In this document: positions 46,390 through 54,705 of the stretch, one piece after another | Layout: each line of letters opens with the position of its first letter | How positions within the stretch are numbered: position 1 is the stretch's first letter | Origin: Tissierellales bacterium | Lineage (GTDB): Bacteria > Bacillota > Clostridia > Tissierellales > VENL01 | Reading direction: 5' to 3' | Assembly: GCA_028280805.1 (NCBI GenBank) | Contig: JANQLB010000096.1 | Location: forward strand, 1-64,000 | Length of the DNA stretch: 64,000 nucleotides | Made by a program: the position numbers and the translations under genes | Notes under the pieces: model-generated | What the model saw: the letters and a program-made list of their open reading frames with translations, nothing else | The model's database searches: none | What the model was told of the DNA's origin: nothing

Positions 46390-48396
46390 ATGAAAGCAGA
46401 CTATATAACAAAGAACAAACTCTATATTTTAGTATTAGTAGTATCATTGTTAACTTTAAATTTTAATTTTTATTATGCAGATACAGAAGTAGAATATGAT
46501 ATAGTAATCAAAGGCGGAACAATTATAAACCCTGAAACTGAACATGAGTTAAACGGATATAACTTAGCAGTATTAAATGGTAAGATTGTTAGGATTACAG
46601 ATGAAGAATTAGCAGCAAAAAGAGTAATTGATGCTAAAGGACTTATCATATCCCCTGGTTTTATAGACTTAATTTCATATGAACCTAACGATGAAGGGGT
46701 TAAGTATAAAATATATGATGGAGTGACAAGCAACCTTTTAATGCATGGAGGAACTGAAAATGCTAAGAATTGGTATGATTACTGGCAAAGAAGAGGTAGA
46801 AAAATTAACTTTGGAGCATCTTCGTTTATAACTAGACTTAGATGGCCTTATGCAGGACATAACATTTACAATTCAATTACTAGTCAAGAGGATATTCAAA
46901 AATTAGTTCAAGATGTAAGAGAAAATATAGAAGAAGGAGCATTAGGTATTTCTTTTAGCTTTGAATATATACCTGGTATCACATCAGATGAAGTTATACC
47001 TTTATTACACTTAGCTAATGAATATAATGCACCTACATTTTATCATTTAAGATATTCTGATATTCAACCTCCGGGAACAAGTCTTGAGGGTATACAAGAA
47101 GTTATAGATTATGCTAAAGAAACAAAAGCTGCAATCCATATAATGCACATAAACAGTACAGGTGGAACATTTGTAATGGATGAAGCTTTACAAATGGTTC
47201 GTGATGCCAGAAATGAAGGTTTAGATGTAACAGCATGTGTTTATCCGTATGATTTCTGGGCTACGTATACGTCTTCAGCGAGGTTTAGTCCGGGCTGGCA
47301 GGAGAGATACGGTATTACTTACAGTGATCTGCAGGTTGGAGGAACAAATATAAGGCTTTCAGAGGATGTATGGGATGATTATAGAAGTAGACGTGTGCTT
47401 GTTGCAGCACACGGCTCAATGCCGGAAGAAGAACTTATAATGGCTCTTAAAGAACCGTATCTCATGATAGGCAGTGATACTATAATTGAACCATCACATA
47501 ATAATCATCCAAGAGGAGCAGGAACTTACGGTAAACTATTTGGAGTTTATGTAAGAGAGAAGCAGGTTATATCCCTTATGGATGGAATAAAAAAGGTATC
47601 TTATCTGCCAGCAAAAAGATTAGAGAGTATAGCTCCATCAATGAAGCGAAAGGGCAGAATTGAAATAGGTGCAGATGCTGATTTAACAATCTTTAATTCA
47701 GAAACTATTATAGATAAAAGTACAGTAGAAAAACCTGCTACAGCTACCCAAGGTATAGAATACGTAATAGTAAATGGTGTAGTTGTTAAGGATAAGGATG
47801 GTATAGTAAATGGTGTTAATCCCGGACAGCCCATTTTATCATATTTTGCTGATAAAAGTGTAGAGAATCAGCCTATACAATATAATGTAATTATTGATAA
47901 CGAAATAATAGGAGTTTTACAAGATGTATATGCTATTGATGAAGATAAGTATATTCCTATAAAGCTTTTTATGGAATTAATAGAACAACAGGTAAAAATT
48001 GAAAGCAACGGTGAAATTCAAGTTAATAATTCAACATTAAATATAGCAAGTACATCAGCGTATAGAAAGCAAGATGAAACAGAAATTGTTTATACTCTTA
48101 TGAGTGAACCAATAATTTATAAAGGCAAAACATATATTAATGAAATGGATTTAGATTTAATTTTAACTGATAATTATGAAGTAGAATTATTAGAAAATGA
48201 AATAAATTTAAAAACCATAGAAAAATCAGTAGATAATAAAGATGGTAAAGGAAATTTAGATAACGAAGATAACAATAATGGTGAAATGGATAATAATGAT
48301 TCCCAAAATAATACTAATAATTTTATAGTTTATATTGTGTTAATTTTAGTTGCGTTAGGAATTGGAGTTTACTTTTTTATTGCTAAGAAAAGTTAA
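46390..48396 (+). CDS. D-aminoacylase-like amidohydrolase, exported and membrane-anchored, first metal ligands missing
   Basis: A 668-residue protein. A signal peptide (residues 10-30), an amidohydrolase-superfamily domain related to N-acyl-D-amino-acid deacylases (about 35-490), a stalk-like domain (about 500-620, DNEIIGVLQDVYAI), an Asn/Asp-rich linker and a C-terminal membrane anchor (about 643-664) are visible. IHIMHINSTGGT and HPRGAGTYGKLFGVYV are family motifs. The usual GFIDxHxH is GFIDLISY here, so two metal-binding histidines (positions 95 and 97) are lost and activity is doubtful. The start is ATG 46390 after AAAGGA. Confidence 0.82.
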   Translation: MKADYITKNKLYILVLVVSLLTLNFNFYYADTEVEYDIVIKGGTIINPETEHELNGYNLAVLNGKIVRITDEELAAKRVIDAKGLIISPGFIDLISYEPNDEGVKYKIYDGVTSNLLMHGGTENAKNWYDYWQRRGRKINFGASSFITRLRWPYAGHNIYNSITSQEDIQKLVQDVRENIEEGALGISFSFEYIPGITSDEVIPLLHLANEYNAPTFYHLRYSDIQPPGTSLEGIQEVIDYAKETKAAIHIMHINSTGGTFVMDEALQMVRDARNEGLDVTACVYPYDFWATYTSSARFSPGWQERYGITYSDLQVGGTNIRLSEDVWDDYRSRRVLVAAHGSMPEEELIMALKEPYLMIGSDTIIEPSHNNHPRGAGTYGKLFGVYVREKQVISLMDGIKKVSYLPAKRLESIAPSMKRKGRIEIGADADLTIFNSETIIDKSTVEKPATATQGIEYVIVNGVVVKDKDGIVNGVNPGQPILSYFADKSVENQPIQYNVIIDNEIIGVLQDVYAIDEDKYIPIKLFMELIEQQVKIESNGEIQVNNSTLNIASTSAYRKQDETEIVYTLMSEPIIYKGKTYINEMDLDLILTDNYEVELLENEINLKTIEKSVDNKDGKGNLDNEDNNNGEMDNNDSQNNTNNFIVYIVLILVALGIGVYFFIAKKS

Positions 48397-48588
48397 TTTA
48401 CAACAATCTTTAAAACTATTATAAACATACAGGTTTAGATATAGGGAAAATAATATAGGGGTATCAAAGTTCTAAATAAAAAATATATACAAGTAATTTT
48501 TTAGTATATATTTTTTATTGAATAAAATAAGTTTAAAATTTGTAGATATATAGTAACTAAAAGTAATATTTCTTTGGAGGGGATTAGT

Positions 48589-49443
48589 ATGAGTTCAATT
48601 TTGATGGGAAGACCGGTAGCTAAAGAGATAAAGGACAATATTAAAGTAGATATAGCTGAACTTAAGAAAAAAAAGATTGTACCGACTTTAGGTATAATTC
48701 GTATGGGAGAAAGAGCGGATGATTTAGCCTATGAAAACAGTATTATTGACAATTGTGAGGCACTAGGTATTGGATATAAGGTATTTGAATTAGATAGAGA
48801 AGACTCAATGGATAAATTTACTGAGCTTTTAGATACAGTAAATAATGATGATAATATTCACGGAATTCTTATATTTAGACCTTTACCAGCACAAATTGAT
48901 ATTGATATAGTAAAAAACACTATTAACCCAGATAAAGATATTGATTGTATGAACCCGCTAAATCTACAAAAAGTTTTTACGGGAGATTTGGATGGATTTA
49001 TACCATGTACTCCAAAGGCAGTTATTGAGATACTTAAATATTATAATTATGATTTAAAAGGAGCTAATGTTGCAGTTATAAATTCTAGTCTTGTGGTTGG
49101 AAGACCTCTTAGCATGATGCTGTTAGAAGAAAAGGCTACTCCTACTATATGTCATTCAAAGACTAAGGATTTAATGAAGATAACTTCAAGTTCTGATATA
49201 GTAGTTACAGCTATTGGTAAAGCTAAATTTTTTGGTTCAGACTATTTTAATGATACAAATGTTGTAATAGATGTAGGTATCAATAATGATGAAGATGGCG
49301 GAATCTGTGGTGATATAGATTACGATGAAGTAGAAAAGATTGTAAAAGCAATAACTCCTGTACCAGGAGGAGTAGGAAGTGTAACAACTTCTATACTCTT
49401 AAGTCATGTGATTAAAGCATGTCAGAAATATAAAAGTATTTAA
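48589..49443 (+). CDS. folD: FolD family protein, divergent (probable methylenetetrahydrofolate dehydrogenase)
   Basis: A 284-residue FolD-type protein. The NAD(P)-binding domain is intact (VINSSLVVGRPLSMMLLEEKATPTICHS is split over residues ~157-185), as is TPVPGGVGSVTT near the end. The folate site is altered: after Tyr48 the catalytic lysine position is Ile52, the VQLPLP motif reads IFRPLP (Gln to Phe96), and KDVDGF reads KDIDCM. These are the residues used for the cyclohydrolase step, so a dehydrogenase-only role is likely. GGAGGGG sets the ATG at 48589. Confidence 0.85.
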   Translation: MSSILMGRPVAKEIKDNIKVDIAELKKKKIVPTLGIIRMGERADDLAYENSIIDNCEALGIGYKVFELDREDSMDKFTELLDTVNNDDNIHGILIFRPLPAQIDIDIVKNTINPDKDIDCMNPLNLQKVFTGDLDGFIPCTPKAVIEILKYYNYDLKGANVAVINSSLVVGRPLSMMLLEEKATPTICHSKTKDLMKITSSSDIVVTAIGKAKFFGSDYFNDTNVVIDVGINNDEDGGICGDIDYDEVEKIVKAITPVPGGVGSVTTSILLSHVIKACQKYKSI

Positions 49444-49589
49444 ATCTATACTCTTAGAGGCTTACAATGGGAGCAGTCATGTTTGGCAAATGCACTCACT
49501 TATTATTTTAAATCATGATATTGCTTATCTATAGTAGATTATTAATATTATAGTTTTTTGGTGAATGTATGATATAAGGAGGTGTTATA

Positions 49590-50441
49590 ATGAGTACAGA
49601 AATATATTACTTTTCAGGTACGGGAAATTCATTATATGTTGCTAGAGAGTTGCAAAAAAGGATTCCTGACTCTACTCTAATACCAATTATAAGTCTCTTA
49701 CATAAAGATATTATACAAACTAACGGAAAAACTATAGGTATTGTTTTTCCAGTACACGCTTTAACTATTCCTATAGCAGTAAGCAGATTTCTAAAAAAGG
49801 CTGATATGAAATCATCAAAATACGTTTTTGCAATAGCAACACGTGGGCATACCATATTTAGAGGTTTTAAGAAAATGGACAAACTTTTAAAGAAGAAGAA
49901 TAAACGTTTAGATTCTCATTTTATTCTAAATATGAGTGTGAATGATCCAAGAGATAAGCAATACAAAAGTCCAGTTGAAGATGATATTTTAAAATTAGAA
50001 TCTGTAGTTCAAGAGAAACTAGATTTAATTGAAAATATTGTAGTAAACAAAAAAATCAGCAGAGAAAAAGATACAGAGTATTTAACGGGATTTCCTTATA
50101 ATGCTGTTTTCAATTATTTTCTAGAGAAATTAGTCCTTTTTGGCATGACGCTCTCTGAATATATCGGAGGTGTTAATTACTTTTGTTCGGACTCTAAGTG
50201 TACAGAATGTGGAATTTGCGAAAAAGTTTGTTTATCACAAAAGATAAAAATGAAAGATAAAAAGCCAGTCTGGCAGAAGGATGTCTTGTGTTATATGTGT
50301 TATGCTTGTGTTAATTATTGCCCTTCCCAATCAGTTCAGATAAATGACATACCATTTGTTAAATCCTATACAAGGCAAAATGGAAGATATTATCATCCTT
50401 ATGCAACAGTAAAAGATATTTCTAATCAAAAAGGAATGTAA
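49590..50441 (+). CDS. EFR1 family ferrodoxin (flavodoxin-like domain plus two 4Fe-4S motifs)
   Basis: A 283-residue redox protein. The N-terminal flavodoxin-like domain starts IYYFSGTGNSLYVARELQK, the FMN phosphate loop. The C-terminal part has two 4Fe-4S motifs: CTECGICEKVC and CYMCYACVNYCP (about residues 208-245). EFR1 proteins are common in Clostridia and presumed electron carriers; partners are unknown. AAGGAGGTG sets the ATG. A strong hairpin follows, shared with the convergent dehydrogenase gene. Confidence 0.9.
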   Translation: MSTEIYYFSGTGNSLYVARELQKRIPDSTLIPIISLLHKDIIQTNGKTIGIVFPVHALTIPIAVSRFLKKADMKSSKYVFAIATRGHTIFRGFKKMDKLLKKKNKRLDSHFILNMSVNDPRDKQYKSPVEDDILKLESVVQEKLDLIENIVVNKKISREKDTEYLTGFPYNAVFNYFLEKLVLFGMTLSEYIGGVNYFCSDSKCTECGICEKVCLSQKIKMKDKKPVWQKDVLCYMCYACVNYCPSQSVQINDIPFVKSYTRQNGRYYHPYATVKDISNQKGM

Positions 50442-50458
50442 GCTACAGTGTTATAACT

Positions 50459-50493
50459 AGAGAAAAAATAGTTCCTATCTTAGGAACTATTTT
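50459..50493. terminator. Bidirectional terminator between convergent genes
   Basis: A perfect stem of about 16 bp, AGAAAAAATAGTTCCTA with its near-complement, around a 3-base loop. A-rich and T-rich arms serve both directions. Confidence 0.9.
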
Positions 50494-50497
50494 CTCT

Positions 50498-51439
50498 TTA
50501 ATATCCTTTAGTTAAATCTACTACATTTTTCAGGTTTTCACCTTTAGTGTACCTTTTCATATTCTCATAAATTGTATTATACCTTCTTAAATTCCTCATC
50601 TCTGACACCCAGGAATTATGGGCGGTTATAATTACATTGTCCAGCTCCCAAAGCGGACTATTTTTAGATAAAGGCTCTTGTTCAAAAACATCCAGTGCAG
50701 CTCCTTTAATAGAACCACTTCTTAAAGCTTTTATCATAGCATTTTCATCAATAATACTTCCTCTAGAAACATTAATTAGATAAGCATCATTTTTCATAAG
50801 ATCAAATATATCGTCATTAAACATATGATGCGTGTCATCAGTATAAGGAATGGTAAGAACTACATAATCACATAAAGATAACATAAGCTTAATTTCATTC
50901 TTACTATAGCATTTGTCAAAGTATTCAACATCTCTGCCATTTGTATTTAATCCAATGATATTAACTTCAAAACCTTGAAATCTTTTTGCTGCTTCTACAG
51001 CTATACTACCGGTTCCTATAAATCCTATAGTTTTTCCATAAATCTCTAGTATAGAGGTATCCATATGCCACTTTCTTTGAGTTTGATTGAAATACATGTT
51101 TTTACTGTTTTTAATTAACTCTAATGATTTCATTACTATCCATTCACCCATAGGTATGCTGTATCCGCCTTTATTGTTAGTTAGTATAATATCATTTTTA
51201 ATCAAATAATCTTTTGGAGTCTGATCTATTCCTATACTAGATAACTGAATCCATTTTAAATTTTTCATCATGCTGATATTTAATGTGTTAAAAGGGTTAT
51301 AACAAATTAATACTTCAACATCTGCAAATTCTTCTTTATAAGTAATATCACTTTCATTCTCTAATATTATTTCATATCCCAATTCTCGTATTTTATTTAT
51401 CTTTTCGTCACCGTAGTTATATGTAAATAATGCTTTAAT
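50498..51439 (-). CDS. D-2-hydroxyacid dehydrogenase (second family member)
   Basis: A 313-residue NAD(P)-dependent dehydrogenase. The Rossmann motif is GTGSIA (about residues 142-147), and the catalytic residues are Arg226 (SRGS), Glu255 (EQEP) and His274 (TAHNSW). The substrate is unknown; it is only distantly similar to the one at 783-1748. The start is odd. AAGGGGTGAT precedes an ATT codon at 51439 with ideal spacing, which gives the family-like N-terminus KALFTYNYG. The in-frame GTG at 51448 overlaps the ribosome binding site. If GTG were used, the protein would be 316 residues. Confidence 0.88.
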   Translation of the reverse strand: MKALFTYNYGDEKINKIRELGYEIILENESDITYKEEFADVEVLICYNPFNTLNISMMKNLKWIQLSSIGIDQTPKDYLIKNDIILTNNKGGYSIPMGEWIVMKSLELIKNSKNMYFNQTQRKWHMDTSILEIYGKTIGFIGTGSIAVEAAKRFQGFEVNIIGLNTNGRDVEYFDKCYSKNEIKLMLSLCDYVVLTIPYTDDTHHMFNDDIFDLMKNDAYLINVSRGSIIDENAMIKALRSGSIKGAALDVFEQEPLSKNSPLWELDNVIITAHNSWVSEMRNLRRYNTIYENMKRYTKGENLKNVVDLTKGY

Positions 51440-51577
51440 ATTAATCACCCCTTGTAACTTTTATTTTTCTTACTCCTTTATATTATACCAAAACTGTCTA
51501 AATCAAAACAGAATTTTGAATGTGTCAAAATAAATTAAAATATTCGCAATATATTACAAAATAAGACATTTTTCATT

Positions 51578-51607
51578 GAAGGATTAAACAATACATTTAG
51601 AGAATAT
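51578..51607 (+). promoter_or_regulatory. Sigma-H-like promoter of the spoIIA operon
   Basis: GAAGGATTA at 51578-51586 fits the sigma-H -35 pattern RNAGGAWWW. AGAGAATAT at 51599-51607 fits the -10 pattern RNNGAATWW, with a 12-base spacer. The spoIIA operon is sigma-H dependent in Bacillus. Confidence 0.75.
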
Positions 51608-51645
51608 GAAAATAGAATAGAAAATGAAATATAGGAGGTTATCAT

Positions 51646-51981
51646 GTGCAAGTAAATTTTGATGTAAAAGATAAAAATTTAATTGTAAGATTTATTGGAG
51701 AACTAGACCATCATTCAGCAGAAGATATTAGAAAAAGTATAGATGAAGAATATCGAAAGAAAATGCTCAAGAATATTGTGCTGGATTTAAAGGGTATATC
51801 CTTTATGGATAGTTCAGGTATCGGATTGATAATGGGCAGATACAAAAATGCTCAGGGGAACAATGGAAAACTGGCTTTGATTAATGTTAATCCACGTATG
51901 GAAAAAATCCTTTTTATGTCTGGAATTTTAAAGATAGTAAAAGTCTATCAAAGTGAAGTAGAAGCTTTAAGTAATATATAG
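51646..51981 (+). CDS. spoIIAA: Anti-sigma F factor antagonist SpoIIAA
   Basis: A 111-residue STAS-domain protein. The phosphorylation site lies in the motif [15 protein letters not shown]. When dephosphorylated in the forespore it binds SpoIIAB and frees sigma-F. The start is GTG 51646, set by AGGAGG at 51633-51638. It is first in the spoIIAA-spoIIAB-sigF operon behind a sigma-H-like promoter. The next gene starts 13 bases downstream. Confidence 0.96.
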   Translation: MQVNFDVKDKNLIVRFIGELDHHSAEDIRKSIDEEYRKKMLKNIVLDLKGISFMDSSGIGLIMGRYKNAQGNNGKLALINVNPRMEKILFMSGILKIVKVYQSEVEALSNI

Positions 51982-51994
51982 GAGAGTGATTATA

Positions 51995-52432
51995 GTGATA
52001 GAAAATAATATGAAATTAGAATTTCCAAGTAAATCGCAAAACGAGTCTTTTGCTAGAGTTGTTGTAGCAGCTTTTGCCGCACAACTTGACCCTACTATTG
52101 AAGAATTAGCAGATGTTAAAACCGCAGTTTCAGAAGCTGTAACTAATTCAATTATTCATGGATATGAAGGTACAGATGGAATTGTTTTCATTGAATGTAA
52201 TATAAATGATAATAAAATCGAAATTTTTGTCAAAGATAAAGGTAAGGGTATAAAAGACATTAATATTGCAATGGAGCCGCTATATACTTCAAAACCGGAA
52301 CTGGAAAGGTCTGGTATGGGATTTACAGTTATGGAGACATTTATGGATGAATTAGAAGTGAAATCCGAAGAAGGAAAAGGCACAATTATAAGAATGGTAA
52401 AAGAATTTAAAAGTGTTTCTACTAAGGGGTAG
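51995..52432 (+). CDS. spoIIAB: Anti-sigma F factor and serine kinase SpoIIAB
   Basis: A 145-residue HATPase-type (GHKL) kinase that holds sigma-F inactive and phosphorylates SpoIIAA. The N box is [13 protein letters not shown], the G1 box is VKDKGKGI, and the lid and G2 region is [10 protein letters not shown]. The start is GTG 51995, spaced after GGAGA, rather than the earlier in-frame GTG at 51986. The order and short spacing with its neighbours are those of the Bacillus operon. Confidence 0.96.
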   Translation: MIENNMKLEFPSKSQNESFARVVVAAFAAQLDPTIEELADVKTAVSEAVTNSIIHGYEGTDGIVFIECNINDNKIEIFVKDKGKGIKDINIAMEPLYTSKPELERSGMGFTVMETFMDELEVKSEEGKGTIIRMVKEFKSVSTKG

Positions 52433-52437
52433 GTTAT

Positions 52438-53205
52438 ATGAATGGAAATTCTGCGAAAAATATTTCTCATGATCTTTTAAGTCACGAAGAAACAATGGAT
52501 TTAATAAATAAAGCACAAACTGGAGATGAGGAAGCTCAATCTATTATAGTTAGTCACAATTTAGGTCTTGTGAGAAGTGTTTTAAAACGATTTAGTAACA
52601 GAGGATATGATACAGAAGATTTATTTCAGCTTGGGTGCATAGGGCTTATAAAAGCAATTCAGAAATTTGATTCTAAATATGAAGTTCGTTTTTCTACATA
52701 TGCAGTACCAATGATTATTGGAGAAATTAAAAGATTTTTAAGAGATGATGGAATTATTAAGGTTAGCCGTTCTTTAAAGCAGACAGCTAACAAAGTTAAA
52801 ATGGCTAAGGAGGCATTAACTAAAATCCTTGGCAGAGAACCTAGTATTGAAGAAATTTCTGAAGAAATTAAAATTGACACAGAAGACATTATTATGGCAT
52901 TAGACTCTAATCATCAGCCGGATTACTTATATGATGTAATACATCAAAATGATGGTTCGCCGATTCACTTAATTGATAAAGTATCTAACAATCAAAGCGA
53001 GGATTTAGAAATTCTTGATAGGATAACTTTAAAACAGGTTCTTAATGAACTTAAACCTAGAGACAGACAGATAATTGTTTTAAGGTATTTCCAAGATAAG
53101 ACTCAGACAGAGATAGCAGAGTTATTGGGTATATCTCAAGTTCAAGTATCAAGAATTGAAAAAAGAGTGTTGGAAAATATGAAAAAAATACTATCAAAGG
53201 CATGA
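52438..53205 (+). CDS. sigF: RNA polymerase sporulation sigma factor SigF
   Basis: A 255-residue forespore-specific sigma factor. Region 2 has DLFQLGCIGLIKAIQKFD and STYAVPMIIGEIKRFLRDD. Region 4 has RDRQIIVLRYFQDKTQTEIA and GISQVQVSRIEKRVL. It is the last gene of the spoIIA operon; its stop codon lies inside the following terminator stem. It is expected to drive early forespore genes. Confidence 0.97.
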   Translation: MNGNSAKNISHDLLSHEETMDLINKAQTGDEEAQSIIVSHNLGLVRSVLKRFSNRGYDTEDLFQLGCIGLIKAIQKFDSKYEVRFSTYAVPMIIGEIKRFLRDDGIIKVSRSLKQTANKVKMAKEALTKILGREPSIEEISEEIKIDTEDIIMALDSNHQPDYLYDVIHQNDGSPIHLIDKVSNNQSEDLEILDRITLKQVLNELKPRDRQIIVLRYFQDKTQTEIAELLGISQVQVSRIEKRVLENMKKILSKA

Positions 53206-53228
53206 ATTACATGCCTTTATTTTTTTGC
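53196..53228 (+). terminator. Terminator overlapping the end of sigF
   Basis: AAAGGCATG pairs perfectly with CATGCCTTT around a 5-base loop, followed by a T-run. It separates sigF from the spoVA gene run. Confidence 0.9.
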
Positions 53229-53277
53229 ATCAAAAAAGTGTATTTGCAAATAATAATTATGAAATGGAGTTGATTTT

Positions 53278-53451
53278 ATGCCTAAATTATTGACTAAAAT
53301 AATAACTATTGTACTTATATTTACCGTTGTATTATCTTTGGGGTGGATTTTGCTTTCTAATAACAGATCAAATAAAGAAATTCCTAAAAGGGCTAAACTG
53401 GTTCAAAATATCAAATATGATTTTATGCAGGGAGGGATTAGTCATAGATAA
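53278..53451 (+). CDS. Small single-pass membrane protein before spoVAA
   Basis: A 57-residue protein with one membrane segment (about residues 6-27), followed by a basic tail. GGAG at 53266-53269 is correctly spaced from the ATG. It overlaps the likely spoVAA start by 8 bases, so its translation would be coupled to spoVAA. No family is recognised. The position, after the sigF terminator and at the head of spoVA, suggests forespore expression and a role with the SpoVA channel, which is inference. Confidence 0.55.
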   Translation: MPKLLTKIITIVLIFTVVLSLGWILLSNNRSNKEIPKRAKLVQNIKYDFMQGGISHR

Positions 53452-54067
53452 TCCTCAAATTTTTATTCAACTAGAGCCTAAGATAGATGCAAAACCCGGA
53501 GAGGTATTAAAAATTAAGCACATAGCTACTGTTTACAGCAGTGCTGAATATTTAAAACAAGGTATTTTAGAGTTAGACATTCATAAAGCTTCAATAGATA
53601 AAAACAGTGATGTATTATCTGCACTACAGATAGTAAAAAAAATTCATGATTATAGTAGTGATGGAATATTAACGGTTCTTGGAGCTCCTGAAATACTGGT
53701 AAATATAAGAGAAAACAAAAACGTAAACTTAGCATTTCAATATATTAAGATTGCACTTATTAGTATTGTACTATTTTTTGGTGCAGCATTAGCTATAATA
53801 AATTTTCATGAAGATGTTAATATGGAAGAATCATTAAAAGATTTTCATGAAATAATAACTGGAGAAAAGAGTGAAAATCCTATTTTCCTTTACATATCAT
53901 ATTCTTTAGGCATTGGAATAGGGATGATAACATTTTTTAATCATATTGTTAAAAAGAAATACAAAAAAGACCCCAGTCCTTTAGATGTAGAAATGCATTT
54001 ATTTGAAAAGAACATAGATAAATACATTTTAGATACAACTAAGCAAATTAATAAAGATAAATCTTAA
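53444..54067 (+). CDS. spoVAA: Stage V sporulation protein AA
   Basis: A 207-residue protein of the SpoVA dipicolinic acid channel of the spore inner membrane. The N-terminal soluble domain (FIQLEPKIDAKPGEVLKIK) precedes two membrane segments (about residues 105-125 and 146-168). The likely start is ATA 53444, 8 bases after GGAGG at 53431-53435, giving the family N-terminus. The in-frame ATG at 53417 has no ribosome binding site. It is the first classical gene of the spoVA run. Confidence 0.85.
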   Translation: MDNPQIFIQLEPKIDAKPGEVLKIKHIATVYSSAEYLKQGILELDIHKASIDKNSDVLSALQIVKKIHDYSSDGILTVLGAPEILVNIRENKNVNLAFQYIKIALISIVLFFGAALAIINFHEDVNMEESLKDFHEIITGEKSENPIFLYISYSLGIGIGMITFFNHIVKKKYKKDPSPLDVEMHLFEKNIDKYILDTTKQINKDKS

Positions 54068-54094
54068 ACTAAAATTAGATTGTGTGGTGATAGG

Positions 54095-54514
54095 TTGCTT
54101 GAAAATTTAATAGTCATATTTTTGGGAATTTCTGGAGGATCTTTAGTAGGTACATCCGCAGCAGCCTTTATTACACTGTTAGACATAGTACCTAGATTAG
54201 CTCAGCTTACTAATTCTTCAACATTTATTAGGCTTTATGAAAAATTATTAATAACTTCAACATTTTCTATTACGTTACTGTCTTTTTTAGGAGGAAGTAT
54301 AAACCTTTCTAAAATCCTGCTTATTCCCATTGGGTTTAGTTTTGGTGTATTTGTAGGACTTTTGGCATCTGCTTTAGCAGAGGTGATAAATGTAATTCCT
54401 GTACTTGTTAGAAGAGTTAAAATAACGAAAAATTTATATATTATCCTGTTTGCTATGTCATTAGGAAAAGTTACTGGTTCTTTAATTTATTGGTTAGTAT
54501 TAATTAAAAAATAG
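54095..54514 (+). CDS. spoVAB: Stage V sporulation protein AB
   Basis: A 139-residue membrane protein with four hydrophobic segments, matching SpoVAB (GISGGSLVGTSAAAFITLLDIVPRL is its core, residues ~10-34). It is part of the SpoVA channel complex for dipicolinic acid. The start is TTG 54095, spaced after GGTGAT; the upstream in-frame TTG at 54080 lacks such a site. The 3' side has a 191-base gap that contains an inverted hairpin element before spoVAC. Confidence 0.88.
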   Translation: MLENLIVIFLGISGGSLVGTSAAAFITLLDIVPRLAQLTNSSTFIRLYEKLLITSTFSITLLSFLGGSINLSKILLIPIGFSFGVFVGLLASALAEVINVIPVLVRRVKITKNLYIILFAMSLGKVTGSLIYWLVLIKK

Positions 54515-54572
54515 AATAAAAAGTAAGATTAAGTGTATATGAAGTTAAAATTAGATCTAAAAGCTTAATTGT

Positions 54573-54647
54573 CTTATCCGGATATCATATAGTTCTTTAC
54601 TCACAGCTTTGCAAGCGGGAGTATTAGAATTATAATATATCGGATAA
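54573..54647 (-). repeat. Hairpin element, copy 2 (inverted), inside the spoVA gene run
   Basis: Read on the minus strand, this 75-base element matches the copy at 46227-46300, with the same ends (TTATCCGATA, and CCGGATAAG) and the same AATTCTAATACTCCCGCTT core. Both copies fold into a long stem of about 28 pairs with a small inner stem. Sequence beyond the element (54531-54572) shows weaker similarity to the second hairpin of copy 1. Confidence 0.7.
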
Positions 54648-54705
54648 AATTGCTTGTATGATTTTAAAGATAATGATAAACAATAAATCAAGAAAGGTGA
54701 TTTAA

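Noticed and set aside
49444-49589. GGGAGCAGTCATG and GCACTCAC in the folD-EFR1 gap, which at first looked like a third copy of the hairpin element
   Set aside because: It lacks the TTATCCG ends and the AATTCTAATACTC core; the similarity is only a few bases.
53225-53256. A possible sigma-G promoter (GCATC ... CAAATAATA) before the spoVA run
   Set aside because: Spacing and the -10 element fit poorly. spoVA is expected to be forespore-controlled, but I cannot point to a convincing site.
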